Shown here piece by piece: positions 1 to 9,090 of a stretch of 64,000 bases of DNA. The position numbers and the translations under genes were made by a program. The stretch comes from Acetoanaerobium sticklandii (lineage in GTDB: Bacteria > Bacillota > Clostridia > Peptostreptococcales > Filifactoraceae): positions 820,501 through 884,500 of the forward strand of contig NC_014614.1 of assembly GCF_000196455.1 (NCBI RefSeq), written 5' to 3'. Each line of letters begins with the position of its first letter. Position 1 is the stretch's first letter. The notes below the pieces were generated by a model, which was given only the letters and a program-made list of their open reading frames with translations, was not told the DNA's origin and ran no database searches.

Positions 1-1632
1 ACAAATATCCCCTTGAACATGACCGTAAGTGTCATTGTAAAGCTTGAAGAAATCTACATCTATCATAATGATAGATAAATTAGACCAATTTCTTTTCATT
101 CTAGCATATTCATACATTATGCGTTGCTCTAGGTATCTTCTATTTGCTAGTCCAGTCATAGAATCAATCAAAGAATTTTTTTCTGCTATTTCTTTTTCTA
201 TCTTTAGTTTACTTGCAAGCTCAGATGCTTTTAGCTCAGCTTTTTTCTGATCAGTTATATCGATAGTACTTGTCCTATATCCATTAAAATCATTATTTGA
301 ATCATAAATTTTTTTCCAAGAAATCAAAATCCATCTTTCTCCAAATATTTTATGATTAATTAAAAATTCATTTTTACCAGAAATTCTACTACTCAAGGCA
401 TACTTATATTCTTTAGCAAGGCTAGCTAAATTGTCTGAAATAACGATGTCTTTAAAGATGTCTTCAAGCTTAGTGGCTTCATTAGGCGAATATCCGATTA
501 TATGCTTTATCATTTCGTTAGTCCATATTAACTTCCCATTTTCATTAAACCAAGCCTCCCAGCTAGCAGAGGAAAGAGCGATAACTTTGTATTTTTGCTC
601 GCTTTCGATTAATTTCCTTTCAGTTTCTCTTAAATCACTTACATCCCTAATTATTGATATTACATATTGCTCATCGTCGATTACTATTTTACTAGATGAA
701 ATACTTCCTAAAAAGGGCTCTGTTTCTTTGGTATATAAATAGGCTTCATAGTTTTCTAGAGTTTCACATTCCACAAGGGCATTTAAGAACAAATTCCTTG
801 CTGAATTGTCATTCCAGATATTTAGGTCCAAGGTAGATTTATTTTGTATATCTTCAAATCTGTAGCCAAGCTTATCTATGAACTTCTTGTTAGCATGAAA
901 AATTTTACCATCATAAAGTTTAGTTACCACAACTAAATCTGGACTGATATCTATTATATTAGAAAATTTTATTTTTTCTTTTTCGAGCATAGAAGAAAGC
1001 TTTTGATTTGTTAGAAGGATAATACCAAAGCTTCCTAATACTGATGGCAGTAAGGCAGATAAGTCAGTCAACAGGACAATGAACTCAGATAGTTCAGGTT
1101 TAGAAGGAAGAACCATGATAGTAAACAATACTCTAAAAATCCAAAATGAAGTATTTATCCAGTATGTAATTATCAAAACTGAAATACTTCGATGTATTTC
1201 TGCGGTTCTATGAGAATATAAAAGTCTTAACACGAATGCTGAAAACATCAGTAAAACAATAGAAGTACTAAACATTCTAAGTGTAGTGTTGTCTGAAAAT
1301 ACAGATACATAAATTAATAAAAAAGAAAAAAGAGCAGATCTGTAATTACTAAATTTAAGATTTCCTTCAAAAAAACTTTTTAAAGAAATATAATAAACAC
1401 CCTGACCTAGAATCAGCAATAAATTACTAGACATAATGGCATAGGGTCTAAAGGAAGGAACACTTGCAAATAAACTTAGGACAAAACCTAAAATTACCAT
1501 CCCAGTACCTGCTACCCATATTTTAAGAAAGCTATGGTTTTTATATAGCTTAATGTGATAAAACAAAACAAAAAACAACAGTACTATAGATATAATTACG
1601 CCCATTAAAAAATCATATATATTTAAATTCAT
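1..1632 (-). CDS. Membrane PAS-PAS-GGDEF protein, C-terminus cut by window edge
   Basis: Probable diguanylate cyclase, making c-di-GMP at the membrane. The frame is open from an ATG at 1632 down to base 1, so the C-terminus lies outside the window. Residues about 1-215 are a run of hydrophobic segments resembling the 7TM sensor region of some histidine kinases. Two PAS-like regions follow (about 224-330 and 347-460), the first with ISPDLVVVTK. A GGDEF domain begins near residue 485 with DSMTGLANRR and IIMIDVDFFK, the metal-binding start of the fold. The GGDEF signature itself is beyond the edge, so cyclase activity cannot be confirmed. It has no close partner; the next gene is divergent. Confidence 0.85.
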   Translation of the reverse strand, partial: MNLNIYDFLMGVIISIVLLFFVLFYHIKLYKNHSFLKIWVAGTGMVILGFVLSLFASVPSFRPYAIMSSNLLLILGQGVYYISLKSFFEGNLKFSNYRSALFSFLLIYVSVFSDNTTLRMFSTSIVLLMFSAFVLRLLYSHRTAEIHRSISVLIITYWINTSFWIFRVLFTIMVLPSKPELSEFIVLLTDLSALLPSVLGSFGIILLTNQKLSSMLEKEKIKFSNIIDISPDLVVVTKLYDGKIFHANKKFIDKLGYRFEDIQNKSTLDLNIWNDNSARNLFLNALVECETLENYEAYLYTKETEPFLGSISSSKIVIDDEQYVISIIRDVSDLRETERKLIESEQKYKVIALSSASWEAWFNENGKLIWTNEMIKHIIGYSPNEATKLEDIFKDIVISDNLASLAKEYKYALSSRISGKNEFLINHKIFGERWILISWKKIYDSNNDFNGYRTSTIDITDQKKAELKASELASKLKIEKEIAEKNSLIDSMTGLANRRYLEQRIMYEYARMKRNWSNLSIIMIDVDFFKLYNDTYGHVQGDIC

Positions 1633-1894
1633 ACTATCCCCCGATTATTCCCAGAAAATAATCTTAAGTTATCACAGTCATGTATAAATATTAATAGTTT
1701 ATACCTAGTGTACTATGTATTATATCATACTACAAAGTAGTAAAAATATTATATTATATGAAAAAAGACCTATATATAATAAAACGTATAATATTGATGA
1801 TTAAAATGATTTTAGAATTTCAAAATTAGAGTATAATTATTATATTTGGTAAATTATAATTGTACGAAGAAATTCAGAGGTATTGGAGGATAAA

Positions 1895-2461
1895 ATGCAA
1901 AGAGGAAAAAAAATTATACTTTTATCACACTGTATTTTAAATGTAAATGCAAAAGTTGAAGGCTTTGAGCCTTATGAAAGCTTAGTAAAGGAATTAACTG
2001 ATTACCTTTATGAAAATAAAGTGGGAATAATTCAGCTACCATGTCCTGAAATGGCTATATATGGGATAAAACGCTGGGGACATGTAAAAGACCAATTTAA
2101 TTATAGTTTTTTTAAAAAAAGCTGTGAAATTTTCTTGGAATCAACAGTTAATCAATTAGAAAGCTATTTAGATGCTGGGTATCACATAGTTGGATGTATA
2201 GGAGTAGATGGGAGCCCTAGCTGTGGAGTGAATCTAACTTGTAAATCTAGTGAGTGGAAAGGTGAAATGTCTATGAAACCTGAACTAAGCTCTATACTTG
2301 CTGATGTTAGGATGGTTAAGGAAAAAGGAGTATTTATGGAAGTTTTAGAAAAAATGCTAATCGAAAATAATATAAACATACCTTTTATTGGTATAAATGA
2401 AGAAAATTTTAAAGAATCTTTATTTGAAATAAGGGAGTTTATTGTTAATAATAGTAAATAG
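1895..2461 (+). CDS. TudS-related putative desulfidase (CD3072-like)
   Basis: Belongs to the DUF523/TudS group, where characterised members remove sulfur from thiouracil using a cysteine-ligated [4Fe-4S] cluster. Three cysteine positions fit such a site: LSHCILN near the N-terminus, QLPCPEM in the middle, and GSPSCG near residue 110. The ATG at 1895 is chosen because GGAGGA lies four bases upstream; a TTG at 1883 in the same frame has no properly spaced site. A membrane S component follows 98 bp downstream on the same strand, the arrangement seen for CD3072/CD3073 in Clostridioides difficile. That pairing suggests the substrate is imported. The true substrate is unknown. Confidence 0.75.
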   Translation: MQRGKKIILLSHCILNVNAKVEGFEPYESLVKELTDYLYENKVGIIQLPCPEMAIYGIKRWGHVKDQFNYSFFKKSCEIFLESTVNQLESYLDAGYHIVGCIGVDGSPSCGVNLTCKSSEWKGEMSMKPELSSILADVRMVKEKGVFMEVLEKMLIENNINIPFIGINEENFKESLFEIREFIVNNSK

Positions 2462-2559
2462 AATAACTCGATAATATATATAGATATATTCAATTGTACA
2501 TTTCTTTTTCTAAATATGATAATTAATACGATATCAAAATTACTATTTAGGAGGAGAAT

Positions 2560-3126
2560 ATGAGAAATTCTAGCTTTTCTTCAACAAGAGATATGATATT
2601 TGCATCATTAGGTATTATTTTGAATTTAGCTTTAGGAACTATTGTAAGTACATTTCAAATTCCACTACTTTTTTTAGATACAATAGGAACCATTTTAGTA
2701 GCTGTAGTGCTAGGACCTTTTGCAGGGGCTCTTACAGGGGGACTTACTAATGTAATCCAAGGAATACTTACAAATCCTAGGGATATACCATTTGCACTTG
2801 TTAATATTGCAATTGGTATTATAGTTGGTATGATTGCCAAAAAAACTAAGTTTGATATTAAGACTGCAGTTATTACTGGCTTAATTTTATCAATAGTAGC
2901 ACCTTTAATCGGAACTCCAATTGCTGTGTTTATGTATGGAGGCTTAACTGGTGGAGGAACAGATATATTATTTGCATGGCTACTTGCTACTGGGCAAAAA
3001 ATATTTACGGCAGCATTTATTCCAAGAGTTGCTGGAAACCTAGTTGATAAAATAGGAAGCTGTATCTTAGTTAGCTCTATGCTTAGGTATATACCTAAAG
3101 AGTATATTAATAAAAAAGCAGCTTAG
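2560..3126 (+). CDS. ECF transporter S component (CD3073-like)
   Basis: Small integral membrane protein of 188 residues with about six hydrophobic segments, including a glycine-rich stretch (GPFAGALTGGL near residue 53). This is typical of substrate-binding S components of energy-coupling-factor importers, which bind a vitamin or small metabolite and share a common EcfAAT module. No ATPase or T subunit lies nearby, so it would be a group II transporter using a module encoded elsewhere. An AGGAGG site precedes the ATG. It shares strand and context with the upstream TudS-like gene, so a thiolated base or related sulfur compound is an inferred cargo. A strong terminator follows. Confidence 0.75.
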   Translation: MRNSSFSSTRDMIFASLGIILNLALGTIVSTFQIPLLFLDTIGTILVAVVLGPFAGALTGGLTNVIQGILTNPRDIPFALVNIAIGIIVGMIAKKTKFDIKTAVITGLILSIVAPLIGTPIAVFMYGGLTGGGTDILFAWLLATGQKIFTAAFIPRVAGNLVDKIGSCILVSSMLRYIPKEYINKKAA

Positions 3127-3128
3127 AT

Positions 3129-3176
3129 TAAAAGCTCTATTTCAATTATAACAAAAATTGAAAAGAGCTTTTTTAT
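3129..3176 (+). terminator. Intrinsic terminator after the ECF gene
   Basis: An AAAGCTCT arm, an inner TCAATT/AATTGA pairing and an AGAGCTTT arm run into a T tract, directly after the ECF stop codon. Confidence 0.8.
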
Positions 3177-3399
3177 TGTAATAAAATGAGCTGTAAAGAC
3201 TATTCGTTAGATTTATAAATTTAAAAAGCTTTGTTTTATTAGGAATGAGTGACATTAAATTATCATGAATATACATTTTTTGGAGTATAATATAAGTAAA
3301 TGATTTTTTGAGATTTGAGAATAAAAATTATAAAATTTGAATAGTAATGCAATCTATTTATGCATAAGATTTATTACAAAGATCAGGAGGTTTAAAAGC

Positions 3400-4482
3400 A
3401 TGAATATACATGACCAATTTGATTTATTAAGAACGAAAAAGCAATCTATCGGAACACCTCCTGGAACTATTGATTATTCGGGAGATTATTCAGATGTAGA
3501 TATAAAAATAGAGGTTATTAGATATAATAAAGATAAATTTCAAATCGATGCCGAGTCAGATATTAAAAATATAAGTAAAATAATTTCTGGTAGTGATTTC
3601 GAAGAGGAAATTATTTGGATCAATATTATAGGGCTTCACAATAAGAAGATAATAGAGCTGATTGGTAGGTCTCTAAATATCCATCACATGGATTTAGAAG
3701 ATATTGTCCATGTTTCACAGTGGAGTAAAATAATAAACCAAAATGATTATTTGTTTTCCATATTTAAAATGATATATCTAAATGAAGATGAAATTATTCA
3801 TGAACAGGTTTCAGTCATTGTAAAAAATAATTTAGTAATCACTTTTCAAGAAACGCCAGGAGATGTATTTGACCATATTAGAAGTAGATTAGACAGTCAA
3901 AAAGGTCAGCTCAGATTTGAGGATTCAAGTTATCTATTTTATTCTATACTCGATGCAATAGTTGATGAATATATGCTTGTTATAAATTATATTTCTCTTA
4001 GATTTAATGAAATTGAGATGCAAATTATAGAAGAAAGAAGCCCAAATAAAGAAGAACTATATAAGCTTAGAAAAGAGCTTTTATTTTTCAGCAATTCAAT
4101 TGCTCCACTTCAAGATACCTTGAGAAGATTTGTAATTGAGGATAGTGCTTTTTATACTCAGGATATGTCACCTTATTATTCAGATATAAAAGACCATCTT
4201 AGCCAAATATCAGATTCAATTATGGGCTATAGAGAAATGAGTAATAGCCTTCATGAGGTTTCGATGTCAAACGTAAGCATGAGAATGAACAGAGCTATGA
4301 TGACGCTTACTATTTTTTCAGCTATCTTTATTCCTTTGTCATTTTTGGCAGGAGTATTTGGTATGAATTTTAAGCATATGCCAGGCTTAAATGAACCAAA
4401 ATCCTTTATTTACTTTGCTATATTTTGCATAACTCTAGCCTCTGGGATGATAACATATTTCAAAGCTAGAAAATGGTTTTAA
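3400..4482 (+). CDS. corA: CorA-family magnesium/cobalt channel
   Basis: Divalent-cation channel of the CorA family, a homopentamer in the inner membrane taking up Mg2+ (some members Co2+ or Ni2+). The long soluble N-terminal domain and helical stalk are followed by two C-terminal membrane helices. The GMN signature (GVFGMNF) stands at the end of the first helix and an acidic loop (MPGLNE) follows it. The length of 360 residues is normal. The ATG at 3400 is chosen because AGGAGG lies at 3386-3391; an upstream ATG at 3337 has no such site. A TATAAT at about 3287 may be its -10 box. No M-box riboswitch was recognised upstream. Confidence 0.9.
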   Translation: MNIHDQFDLLRTKKQSIGTPPGTIDYSGDYSDVDIKIEVIRYNKDKFQIDAESDIKNISKIISGSDFEEEIIWINIIGLHNKKIIELIGRSLNIHHMDLEDIVHVSQWSKIINQNDYLFSIFKMIYLNEDEIIHEQVSVIVKNNLVITFQETPGDVFDHIRSRLDSQKGQLRFEDSSYLFYSILDAIVDEYMLVINYISLRFNEIEMQIIEERSPNKEELYKLRKELLFFSNSIAPLQDTLRRFVIEDSAFYTQDMSPYYSDIKDHLSQISDSIMGYREMSNSLHEVSMSNVSMRMNRAMMTLTIFSAIFIPLSFLAGVFGMNFKHMPGLNEPKSFIYFAIFCITLASGMITYFKARKWF

Positions 4483-4543
4483 AGGATATAATAAATCTAC
4501 AAAAAACAATCTTAGAAATATAAATAAGGGTGGGTTAAGGATA

Positions 4544-5599
4544 ATGAAGCAAACTACAAATACAAAATACGTTATGATGGCTATAGCGGCCGCATCTTTA
4601 TATGGAGTTAGCGCTCCAATGTCAAAGCTATTGCTTGAAAAGCTAAGCCCAACAATTATGGCGTCCATGCTATATTTAGGAGCTGGAATTGGGATGCTTG
4701 CACTTCAAATTATCAAAAAAATGTCTAAAGCTCAAAGCTATGAAGCGAGCTTAACAAAAAAAGAGCTCCCATATATTATAGGTATGATAATCCTAGATAT
4801 TGCGGCTCCTATATTTCTGATGATAGGACTTACAAAAACCACATCATCAAACGCTTCTTTATTAAATAATTTTGAAATAGTTGCAACTGCAATGATAGCA
4901 TTATTTATCTTTAAGGAAGCTGTAGGTAAAAGAATGTGGACAGCTATTTTCTTTATTACATTATCGAGTATAGTACTGACCTTTGAAGATATAAGTAGCT
5001 TTACTTTTTCTGTAGGCTCAGTTTTTGTTTTGCTTGCATGTGTGAGCTGGGGACTTGAAAATAATTGCACTAGAATGCTTTCAATTAAAGACCCTGGACA
5101 AATTGTAGTAATAAAGGGATTAGGTTCAGGCTTTGGAGCTTTATTAATTGCTTGGTTATCAAAGGATATAAAAATAGATATTTCATACGCTTTGATTGCT
5201 TTGATATTAGGCTTTGTTGCTTATGGTCTTAGTCTGCTTATGTATATTAGAGCTCAAAGAGAGCTTGGCGCGGCAAGAACAAGTGCATACTACGCAGCCG
5301 CTCCTTTTATTGGAGTGCTAATATCTTGGATAGTGTTAAAAGAAGCTATCACTCCATCTTTTCTGACTGCACTATTTATTATGCTAATTGGAACTTATTT
5401 TGCAGTTACAGAAGACCACGAGCATGCCCATATTCATGCCCTCGAAACTCATGAACACAAGCACAGGCATGATGACAATCATCACACACATACCCATGTT
5501 CCAGAATTTATAGGTGAACACAGTCATGAGCATATACATGAAGAAATAACCCATAGTCATTCACATACGCCAGAGGTTCATCATAGACACCAGCATTAG
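4544..5599 (+). CDS. EamA/DMT-family transporter with long histidine-rich tail
   Basis: Drug/metabolite-transporter family protein with two EamA repeats and about ten hydrophobic segments over residues 5-285. Family members export or import amino acids, nucleosides or other small metabolites. The odd part is the last 60-odd residues, which contain about 23 histidines in HxH and HxHxH patterns mixed with Asp and Glu. Such tails bind Zn, Ni or Co in CDF and ZIP transporters but are unusual on DMT proteins. It is only 11 bp upstream of the acyltransferase gene that opens the radical SAM run, so it may be the exporter of that pathway or a metal-linked transporter. Cargo unknown. Confidence 0.8.
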   Translation: MKQTTNTKYVMMAIAAASLYGVSAPMSKLLLEKLSPTIMASMLYLGAGIGMLALQIIKKMSKAQSYEASLTKKELPYIIGMIILDIAAPIFLMIGLTKTTSSNASLLNNFEIVATAMIALFIFKEAVGKRMWTAIFFITLSSIVLTFEDISSFTFSVGSVFVLLACVSWGLENNCTRMLSIKDPGQIVVIKGLGSGFGALLIAWLSKDIKIDISYALIALILGFVAYGLSLLMYIRAQRELGAARTSAYYAAAPFIGVLISWIVLKEAITPSFLTALFIMLIGTYFAVTEDHEHAHIHALETHEHKHRHDDNHHTHTHVPEFIGEHSHEHIHEEITHSHSHTPEVHHRHQH

Positions 5600-5610
5600 A
5601 AAGGAAAATT

Positions 5611-6690
5611 ATGGAGCTAATAATTGCAAATTCTAAAAAAGAAAAAAAGGATTTTCTAAATTTTTATATATCTCAGTACCATAATCATGAGCTTAGAAGA
5701 GACTCTCTTTCAGGACTGCTAAAAGGGATTTTATTTGAGCAATCTGTGATGAGTAAATCAATTGAAATCCTGCCCCTTATAGTAAAAAATAATGATGAGA
5801 TAGTCATGTGCTGTTTACTAGCAAAAGCATCTAGAATGCAAGAGTATTTGCAAATGAGTTTTTTTGAATCCAAAGAGTATTGTATAGAAGGATTCAATCT
5901 TGTATACAAAAAAACTGAAGAAATATCAAAAAAGTGGCAGACTAAGTTTATTTGCGCATCTTTAAATATACATGTCAACTATGGTTTAGGCTATTTAAAG
6001 GACTCTTATTCAAAACCCCAAAGCTTTGGTATGGCACATAATGAAGCCTTTATTCACGATTACTTTGAAAGTTATGGGTTTACAAGTATTGATATGGTGA
6101 CTTTTTATAAAAATATGGAAGCTGATTTTACTTTGATTAGCGATAAATTAAAGCAAAAGCTAAAAAGCAGATACTCAGTTAGGCATGCTGATTTTAAAAA
6201 TATGGAAAGAGAAGCTAAAATCTATACTAGAATTAACAACGATGCATTTAGGAATCATCCATTTTATTATAAAAGAGTAGAAGAAGAGGATTTAGAGCTT
6301 TTTAAGGAATTCAAAATGCTATTAAGACCAGAAAATCTTTTGTTTGTATTAAAAGATAATATAGAGGTTGGGTTTATGCTTTGGTATCCTGACTTTCATC
6401 AGCTGATGAGTAGCAAAGAGACAGTAGGATTAAAAACTGTAATAAATAATAAGCTCTTCAATCATAAAATTGATAAGTTCAAAATTGTTGAGATGGGCAT
6501 AATAGAAGAGGAGCAAAAAAAAGGAGCCATATTGGCTTTGTTTGACTATTGCTTTACCCTTACGAAAGGTAGATATAAGTCCTTTGAGTCAGGCTGGGTA
6601 CTTAAAGAAAATATAATGTCGGGAAATTTTGGCTATAAATGGGCAGATGGAGTTTGTAAAAATTACGTTGCCTATATTAAGGAGCTTTAG
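5611..6690 (+). CDS. GNAT-like acyltransferase of unknown substrate
   Basis: A 359-residue protein that looks like a double GNAT-fold protein, although the acetyl-CoA loop is not clear. The best support is the C-terminal half, with VEMGIIEEEQKKGAILALF as a possible GNAT beta4-alpha3 region followed by an alternating beta/alpha pattern. No signal peptide or membrane segment is evident. An AAGGAA site precedes the ATG. It starts 11 bp after the DMT transporter and ends one base before the next gene, so it is in the same transcription unit as the radical SAM genes. An acylation or aminoacylation step in a biosynthetic route is inferred; nothing in the sequence identifies the donor. Confidence 0.5.
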   Translation: MELIIANSKKEKKDFLNFYISQYHNHELRRDSLSGLLKGILFEQSVMSKSIEILPLIVKNNDEIVMCCLLAKASRMQEYLQMSFFESKEYCIEGFNLVYKKTEEISKKWQTKFICASLNIHVNYGLGYLKDSYSKPQSFGMAHNEAFIHDYFESYGFTSIDMVTFYKNMEADFTLISDKLKQKLKSRYSVRHADFKNMEREAKIYTRINNDAFRNHPFYYKRVEEEDLELFKEFKMLLRPENLLFVLKDNIEVGFMLWYPDFHQLMSSKETVGLKTVINNKLFNHKIDKFKIVEMGIIEEEQKKGAILALFDYCFTLTKGRYKSFESGWVLKENIMSGNFGYKWADGVCKNYVAYIKEL

Positions 6691-6691
6691 C

Positions 6692-7633
6692 ATGAAAATC
6701 TACACCAGTATATCTGATGTACAATCAAGCGAAATAGAAGAAGATATTAAGGAATTATTATTGCTTTTGGAAAAAGTGAATAGTTGTGGACAACAATACT
6801 ATAGCTGTGATAAAACACTGGCAGTTACATATTTGCATAAACTAAATATTTTCAATTTCAAGAAAGGCTTAAAGCTAGAGCTCCCAGTTAGAATATTGGC
6901 AATGCCTATTTCTATGGAAATGAGCTCCGTTTTTGGAGATGAAGCTAATCTCGATAAGATATTAAAGAGCATAAGTGGGTTAAGTCTTGTTTTAAACAGT
7001 GACACACACTTTACTAATAGAGGAAGAACTCTTTCGAATTTTATGTTCTATAATAAGTTCAATACCTTTAAGGATTATATGAGTTCTCTAAGAAGTAGCT
7101 ATAGAAGAAGGCTAAACCTAGCGATTGAAAAAGGAAAAGACCTAAGAATAACTAGACTAGAGCCAGAAGCTTTCACTTTAAATCACTATAAGCTTTACGA
7201 GGATGTATATAAACGCTCTGATAACAAGCTAGAGCTTCTTCCCATTGAATTTTTTAGGGAATTTGGCAGTGAAATGTATGAGTTTAAAAACCCTGAAAAT
7301 AAGATTCTTGCGTTTGTGCAGCTACTAGAAAGAAATAATCAGCTATTATTTATTTTTTGCGGATTTAAGGAAGAAGATGTAAAAACCTATGATATCTATT
7401 ACAACATGCTTTTATTTATAGTAAATCAAGGTATTAGTAGAGGCGTTTATAGTATTAATTTCGGGCAGACCTCAGAAGAATCAAAATCCAAAATAGGCTG
7501 CATAGAGATACCTAAATACCTATATCTTCACCATAATAATCCAGCTATTAGAGGGATATTAAAAATTCTTACTCCATATTTTTCATACAAGGGATACTCA
7601 AAAAATCACAGGGTATTTAAGGTGAAGCAATGA
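6692..7633 (+). CDS. GNAT/FemAB-like acyltransferase
   Basis: A 313-residue protein resembling the BioF2/FemAB-like acetyltransferase group: SSYRRRLNLAIEKG near residue 145 looks like the conserved Arg-rich helix, and GVYSINFGQTSEESK near residue 260 matches the strand and helix following it. Members transfer acyl or aminoacyl groups to amines in cell-wall, lipid or natural-product routes. The ATG at 6692 is taken because AAGGAG is eight bases upstream; the longer frame from 6629 would overlap the previous gene extensively. Its last four bases overlap the start of the first radical SAM gene, so the two are translationally coupled. Substrate unknown. Confidence 0.55.
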   Translation: MKIYTSISDVQSSEIEEDIKELLLLLEKVNSCGQQYYSCDKTLAVTYLHKLNIFNFKKGLKLELPVRILAMPISMEMSSVFGDEANLDKILKSISGLSLVLNSDTHFTNRGRTLSNFMFYNKFNTFKDYMSSLRSSYRRRLNLAIEKGKDLRITRLEPEAFTLNHYKLYEDVYKRSDNKLELLPIEFFREFGSEMYEFKNPENKILAFVQLLERNNQLLFIFCGFKEEDVKTYDIYYNMLLFIVNQGISRGVYSINFGQTSEESKSKIGCIEIPKYLYLHHNNPAIRGILKILTPYFSYKGYSKNHRVFKVKQ

Positions 7634-9090
7634 TAATTTTTTTAGAAAAAGTAAGAGAAAAAACGATATTTTCATTCTTTGAGCCTATAGTGACTGAACC
7701 GCTTGAGCTCATGTATATTAAGACTATATTAATTGAGGAGAAAATAACCTCCTATATCATAGATGATAAATTCAAGCTAGATAAGCCTAAAGGAGTTATA
7801 CCGAATTTAGTAATTTTAACTGGCTACAACGTAGCTGAAAATTTAATAGTAAGTAAAGCTAAAGCCTACAAGAATAAATACCCCACTGTAAAAATTATGG
7901 TCTCTGGAGTCCATGCTCAGCTCAATCGTGAAGCATTTAGAACGAAGGGGATTGACTACGTATATTTTTCTCAAAGCTTAGAAACCTTTAGAACCTTTAT
8001 AAAAACAGCTGTAGATTTAGAACTAGATTATGAAAAAGATGATAATGCTGTAGATTTAGAAATAGATTATGAAAAAGATGATAATGCTGTAGATTTAGAA
8101 ATAGATTATGAAAAAGATGATAATAAAGATATAAATAATAAAGATATAAATAATAAAGATATAAATAATAAAGATATAAATAATAAAGAATTTAAGAGCA
8201 ATTATTTTCAAAAAGGTGTAGATATTTACGATAAGCTGACTGATTCTTGGCAACTAGGGAAAGATGAAGTATTGATAAAAAGTGAAAACATTTCTCCAGA
8301 TAGACTAGTATTTAATGACATAAAATCACAGACAAGATATATTGATAAGACTCAGGTAGCACTAGTAAAGTCAAGTCATGGATGCCCATATAGCTGTAGT
8401 TTTTGTTATTGCAGACTTCTAAACAATGGAATCTACCTTAAACCTGATTACAAAAGACTTATAAGTGAAATCAAGGAAATAGACTCAAGCTATATCTGGG
8501 TTATAGATGATAGCTTTTTTATAGCTAGAGAGGATGCTCTTGATTTTATTGTTAATGCTAAAAATGAGTATTTGAACAAAAGCTTAATTATTTATCTTAG
8601 AGCTGATTTTATAGTTGAAAACGAAGACTTGATGAGCGAACTTAAATCCTGGGGTATAGATGAGGTTATAGTTGGCTTTGAATCAGAAGATGAAAGCATG
8701 CTGAGCGAATATAATAAAGGACAGACTGCAAATATTTATGAAAAAGCTGTAAACATCTTAAAAAATGAAGCTATAGAGCTTACAGCACTTTTTATAGTTG
8801 ATCCTTCATATGAAATAAAAGATTTTTTAAGGCTTTACAAATATATTAAAAAGCTAGATTTAGACCTTTACACTATTTCTATAATGACTCCGTTAAAAGG
8901 AACTTTAGATTACGAATTAAGAAAGCATGAGCTTATAGAAACTGACCCAAGAAAATTTGATTTTCTTCATTTGGTGCTCAAATCGAAGCTACCAAAGTGG
9001 CTATTTTATACTTTGTTTTACCTATGTCATCTAAGATTAATAAAATCTAAGAGAATTAGAAAAATGATAAGAGGAAATTATGAAAAGTAA
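7630..9090 (+). CDS. Radical SAM protein with B12-binding-like N-terminus and a repeat linker
   Basis: Class B-like radical SAM enzyme. Residues about 1-125 form a Rossmann-type, B12-binding-like domain (VSGVHAQLN) without a visible DxHxxG cobalamin histidine. The [4Fe-4S]/SAM motif is GCPYSCSFC near residue 250, followed by another Cys. Such enzymes methylate or rearrange unreactive carbons. Between the domains lies a low-complexity linker made of three 13-residue units (AVDLEIDYEKDDN) and four 5-residue units (KDINN), encoded by exact DNA repeats. Its paralogs downstream lack this insert. It overlaps the preceding gene by 4 bp and the next by 11 bp. Product unknown. Confidence 0.85.
   Translation: MIIFLEKVREKTIFSFFEPIVTEPLELMYIKTILIEEKITSYIIDDKFKLDKPKGVIPNLVILTGYNVAENLIVSKAKAYKNKYPTVKIMVSGVHAQLNREAFRTKGIDYVYFSQSLETFRTFIKTAVDLELDYEKDDNAVDLEIDYEKDDNAVDLEIDYEKDDNKDINNKDINNKDINNKDINNKEFKSNYFQKGVDIYDKLTDSWQLGKDEVLIKSENISPDRLVFNDIKSQTRYIDKTQVALVKSSHGCPYSCSFCYCRLLNNGIYLKPDYKRLISEIKEIDSSYIWVIDDSFFIAREDALDFIVNAKNEYLNKSLIIYLRADFIVENEDLMSELKSWGIDEVIVGFESEDESMLSEYNKGQTANIYEKAVNILKNEAIELTALFIVDPSYEIKDFLRLYKYIKKLDLDLYTISIMTPLKGTLDYELRKHELIETDPRKFDFLHLVLKSKLPKWLFYTLFYLCHLRLIKSKRIRKMIRGNYEK
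8008..8124 (+). repeat. Three tandem 39-bp units inside a radical SAM gene
   Basis: Three contiguous 39-bp copies beginning GCTGTAGATTTAGAA, at 8008, 8047 and 8086. Copy 1 differs from copies 2 and 3 by one base (CTA against ATA, giving Leu instead of Ile). Each encodes 13 residues, so copy-number change keeps the frame. Confidence 0.97.
8125..8184 (+). repeat. Four tandem 15-bp units directly following the 39-bp array
   Basis: Four identical copies of AAAGATATAAATAAT at 8125, 8140, 8155 and 8170, each encoding KDINN. The array directly abuts the last 39-bp unit and a partial fifth unit (AAAGAA) follows. The two arrays make one 177-bp in-frame repeat block. Confidence 0.97.

Noticed and set aside
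3177..3399. M-box magnesium riboswitch before corA
   Set aside because: The conserved M-box core could not be found; only a -10-like TATAAT is visible.
4544..5599. Cation diffusion facilitator because of the His tail
   Set aside because: The membrane part has EamA repeats and ten segments, not the six-helix CDF pattern.
8008..8184. Repeat block as a CRISPR array
   Set aside because: Units are directly adjacent with no spacers, and both lie in frame in a protein gene.
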